Assembly: GCF_000002985.6 (NCBI RefSeq) | Contig: NC_003282.8 | Location: 11,904,001-11,968,000, forward strand | DNA: 64,000 bases | Source of the DNA: Caenorhabditis elegans | Taxonomy: Eukaryota > Nematoda > Chromadorea > Rhabditida > Rhabditidae | Direction of reading: 5' to 3' | Part shown: positions 61,667-64,000 of the stretch, piece after piece | Position numbering within the stretch: the first letter of the stretch is position 1 | How the letters are laid out: every line of letters starts with the position of its first letter | Notes under the pieces: model-generated | Database searches by the model: none | Told to the model about the DNA's origin: nothing | The model's input: the letters and a program-made list of their open reading frames with translations, nothing else | Program-made: the position numbers and the translations under genes

Positions 61667-63922
61667 TCACTTTCCTTTTTCTTTATAATACGTCTGAAAA
61701 AATAGTTTTATAAATCCAGGAGCCATTGTATAAATAAATTACCTCAAATGTCAAGAATTCATCCTTCTTACTTCTCTTCTTTGACCTCTTCTTTGATGCT
61801 TGACGTGGCTTTACAATTTCCTTAGATTTTGGGATTATTGGCATCATCACAGTTTCGTGAGACGGGGTTTCAAAGAATGGGCGGTACACCAACTTCCAGA
61901 ACTCTTCCAAATCTTCAGACTCTTTTTCAGGTAGATGTTGCTGAATTTATCTCATTATTCGAATAAAAAAAATTTGAAGAAACTTACATGTGCAAAATTC
62001 CTTTGTTCTTCACTCATTTCCTTTTCAATTCGATTCCACGAACGTAGATGAAGTTGGCGATGCCAGAGGATACTTGAATTGAATTGTTTCTGAAATTTTT
62101 TGTTGAATTTCTAATTTCAATAAAAAAAACTTACTTCCTTCTCAAACTTTTCAAAGTGATGCCACATCTTCAGGTATGAATAATAAGCGAAACCAAATGG
62201 AGATACAATTACGAAGAAAAGTATGAAAAACTGGATTAACTGAAATGCAAATTTTTTTCCTAACACTAACATTTCCGGGTCTTACATCGTAGAAATAGTA
62301 ATATTCAAGATCATTTTCAGGACTCGGAAAGGGTCTGAAGAATGCAGATACGGCGAATATAATCGAAAAAGCTGGTGCAGTTGTCCATCTCCATTTCCAG
62401 ATGGGCCACGTGTAAGCTCGACTCCATTGGTCATTGGATGGCTGTCCCATAAGTTCATGAATATCTCCATAGATTGTGTCTAAACCATATAATTCGAGGA
62501 CAATAAATAGTTCTGCAGTTATGAATATTCCGGTTGCAACTGTTTGAATATCTTGAATCATTGTCAGGTACAATGGCCCACTCTTTAATACGCAGGTTTA
62601 GAGAAAGGGTATTACAAAATGTAAGAAAAACCTCAAAACATAGAAAGAGCCCAGAAGTTGCAATAACCATTGAGACAAAAATACATAGGCAGTCGAAAAA
62701 ATAGGTTTTCATTTTAATATTGAAAATATCTGCAATTGTAACCGTTATTGTCTTCATTATAACTGAAAATAAAAAAATTATTTTAATTCAAAATGAGCCG
62801 ATGTAAACTAACGAGCACAAGATTTCCAGCCAACAACAACAAGTGTAGAATAGTACAAGAATACCCATAACCATGAATTTGCAGCAACTTGTCGGAGGAG
62901 CACAGGAAATGTTGAATGAGTCAGTAGAAGTCCTTAAAAACTATATGTTTAAGCAATGACCTTTCATGCAGCTAAGATTGCAAAATACCATTTGGAAGAA
63001 CTGTTAAATCGTAAACCGATTTCCGACCGAGGATAAATCTGGTGTATCCGAGAATTGAATAAACGGTTGCACTGATAATTATACTTAATCCCGTGTCCAA
63101 AATTACTGCAAGTGTGGCGACCTGAAATTCATGTTGTAGTAGAGAAAGAGGCTATTGCCTGAGAATTTCAATTTTCTAAAAGAGGAACCAATCATTAAAA
63201 ATTGGGGTTCTAAACATGTGAAATGTAAATCGAATTTTTAGGAATTTCGGCAATTTCAGCACGTGAAATAAGAAAATTTTTTAAACCGGCAATTTCTGAA
63301 ATCGCCGATTGCCGAAAATTTTCGATTGTCGCTCACACCTGGGTAGTAGGTCTCTTTTCAGGCTGTCAGGTATTTTATCTTATTGAATACGACTTATAAG
63401 TTGGATGATTCGATAGGATTAATTTCCTGTATTAGTAGATTATTATGATTCAAAACATCTCTGGATTAATTGAACTTTTTGAAATTAAAAAATTAACTCA
63501 CTCGAAATGTATTCTTTTCCGGAGGTGCAAATGACGCCATTACAGTGTGACCTCCAATTCCGATGCTCAGAGATTGAACGACCAAATTCAGTGCATCTAT
63601 CCAGATCTTACTGTATAACAACTCTGCCCATTCGATTCTCAACATTTCCTGAACTCCCTCAATTGCTCCATCCAAATGTAGAGAACGTACAAGAAGAAAG
63701 TGACATATGAGAAATGCGAAGACAGTGGGAATCTGAAATAATAAAAAGATCAGAGAAGCTTCTTTAATATACTCATGTACATAAATGAGAGGCGTAGTTC
63801 TAGTGTTCACTCGATTTTGAACAAAGGAAATTGTCAGCCAAATGATAAAAATAGAGTATGCAATTCCATAGTTGAAATTAGTGAATGACATGTGGGAAAC
63901 GCCAATTCTGTGGATTACATTT
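61667..63922 (-). CDS. SLC6 (SNF) sodium:neurotransmitter symporter, 3' part, runs off window
   Basis: Plasma-membrane Na+/Cl--coupled transporter of the SLC6 family; the substrate is not readable. Visible exons 63922-63502, 63121-62989, 62932-62813, 62762-62632, 62582-62286, 62239-62135, 62089-61988, 61940-61743 and 61693-61667 encode 510 residues. The first visible exon starts after one base of a split codon, so the real N-terminus lies beyond base 64000. Landmarks: LLYSKIWIDALN followed by SLSIGIGGHTVMASF (helix 6 region), VAVILDTGL-like and SIIISATVYSILG helices, SGPLYLTMIQDIQTVATGIF, ELYGLDTIYGDIHELMG, AYTWPIWKWRW, and a Lys/Arg-rich tail (KKRSKKRSKK). The neighbourhood would fit snf-7 or snf-8 but I cannot decide. 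The acceptor before the SGPLYL exon (TTAAAG) is unusual; I accepted it on homology. Confidence 0.85.
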
Positions 63923-64000
63923 CTGAATAAATATTTATTATAGTATTGTAAATATTGTATTTATTACGATTGAAATCGTGATCAAAAATACATATATTAT

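Noticed and set aside
61667-63922. Bestrophin channel as identity of the multi-helix gene at the right edge
   Set aside because: First impression only; SGPLYLTMIQDIQ, ELYGLDTIYGD and PIWKWRW are SLC6 signatures and the KIWIDAL..SLSIGIG block is SLC6 helix 6.

Overview
The window reads as nematode nuclear DNA and matches what I remember of the central-right part of Caenorhabditis elegans chromosome IV (the ZK822-ZK829 clone region). The sequence shows AT-rich spacers, many short introns with TTTTCAG-type acceptors, AG acceptors just upstream of start codons that look like SL1 trans-splice sites, and a gene order of delta-9 desaturase, NHX exchanger, AADC-like enzyme, T-box factor, glutamate dehydrogenase and queuine tRNA-ribosyltransferase. 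The locus assignment is from memory; no database was consulted. Exon boundaries were read by hand. In every complete model the exon lengths sum to a multiple of three with no internal stop.

Layout. Bases 1-8081 carry no gene I can support. A three-exon gene for an 83-residue single-pass membrane protein (8082-9155, +) precedes the stearoyl-CoA desaturase fat-6 (9819-11668, -). An unrecognised 913-residue coiled-coil protein (14146-18114, -) follows. Next come three secreted SXP/RAL-2 (DUF148) genes: 18414-19173 (-), 20685-21360 (-) and 22094-24370 (+). The third carries a tandemly duplicated two-exon module. An intron-containing tRNA-Leu(CAA) lies at 24478-24596 (-).

The middle is transport and metabolism: the Na+/H+ exchanger nhx-3 with two alternative first exons (26875-31630, +), an SLC5 sodium:solute symporter (33419-36508, +), a short-chain dehydrogenase ending about 10 bp from that gene's polyadenylation signal (36603-38385, -), a degenerate GT92-type glycosyltransferase with two predicted GC-AG introns (39351-41682, -), hdl-1 (42106-44484, -) and, 45 bp upstream on the same strand, a divergent phospholipid scramblase (44581-45764, -). 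The last two may form a closely packed SL1-type operon.

The right part holds tbx-36 (46604-48076, +), gdh-1 (49252-51214, +), tgt-1 (53659-55793, -), a medium-chain dehydrogenase that has lost the usual zinc ligands (56244-57532, -), a 5'-truncated chemoreceptor pseudogene beside its intact parent (58538-59780 and 59910-61427, -) and the 3' part of an SLC6 transporter that runs off the right edge (61667-63922, -).

I see no CRISPR array, prophage or intact transposon. The points most worth a second look are the predicted GC-AG introns, the catalytically altered HDL-1 and medium-chain dehydrogenase, the exon-duplication gene, the tight scramblase/hdl-1 pair, the fresh receptor pseudogene, and a family of GGGTCTCG inverted-repeat elements concentrated at 47-53 kb.
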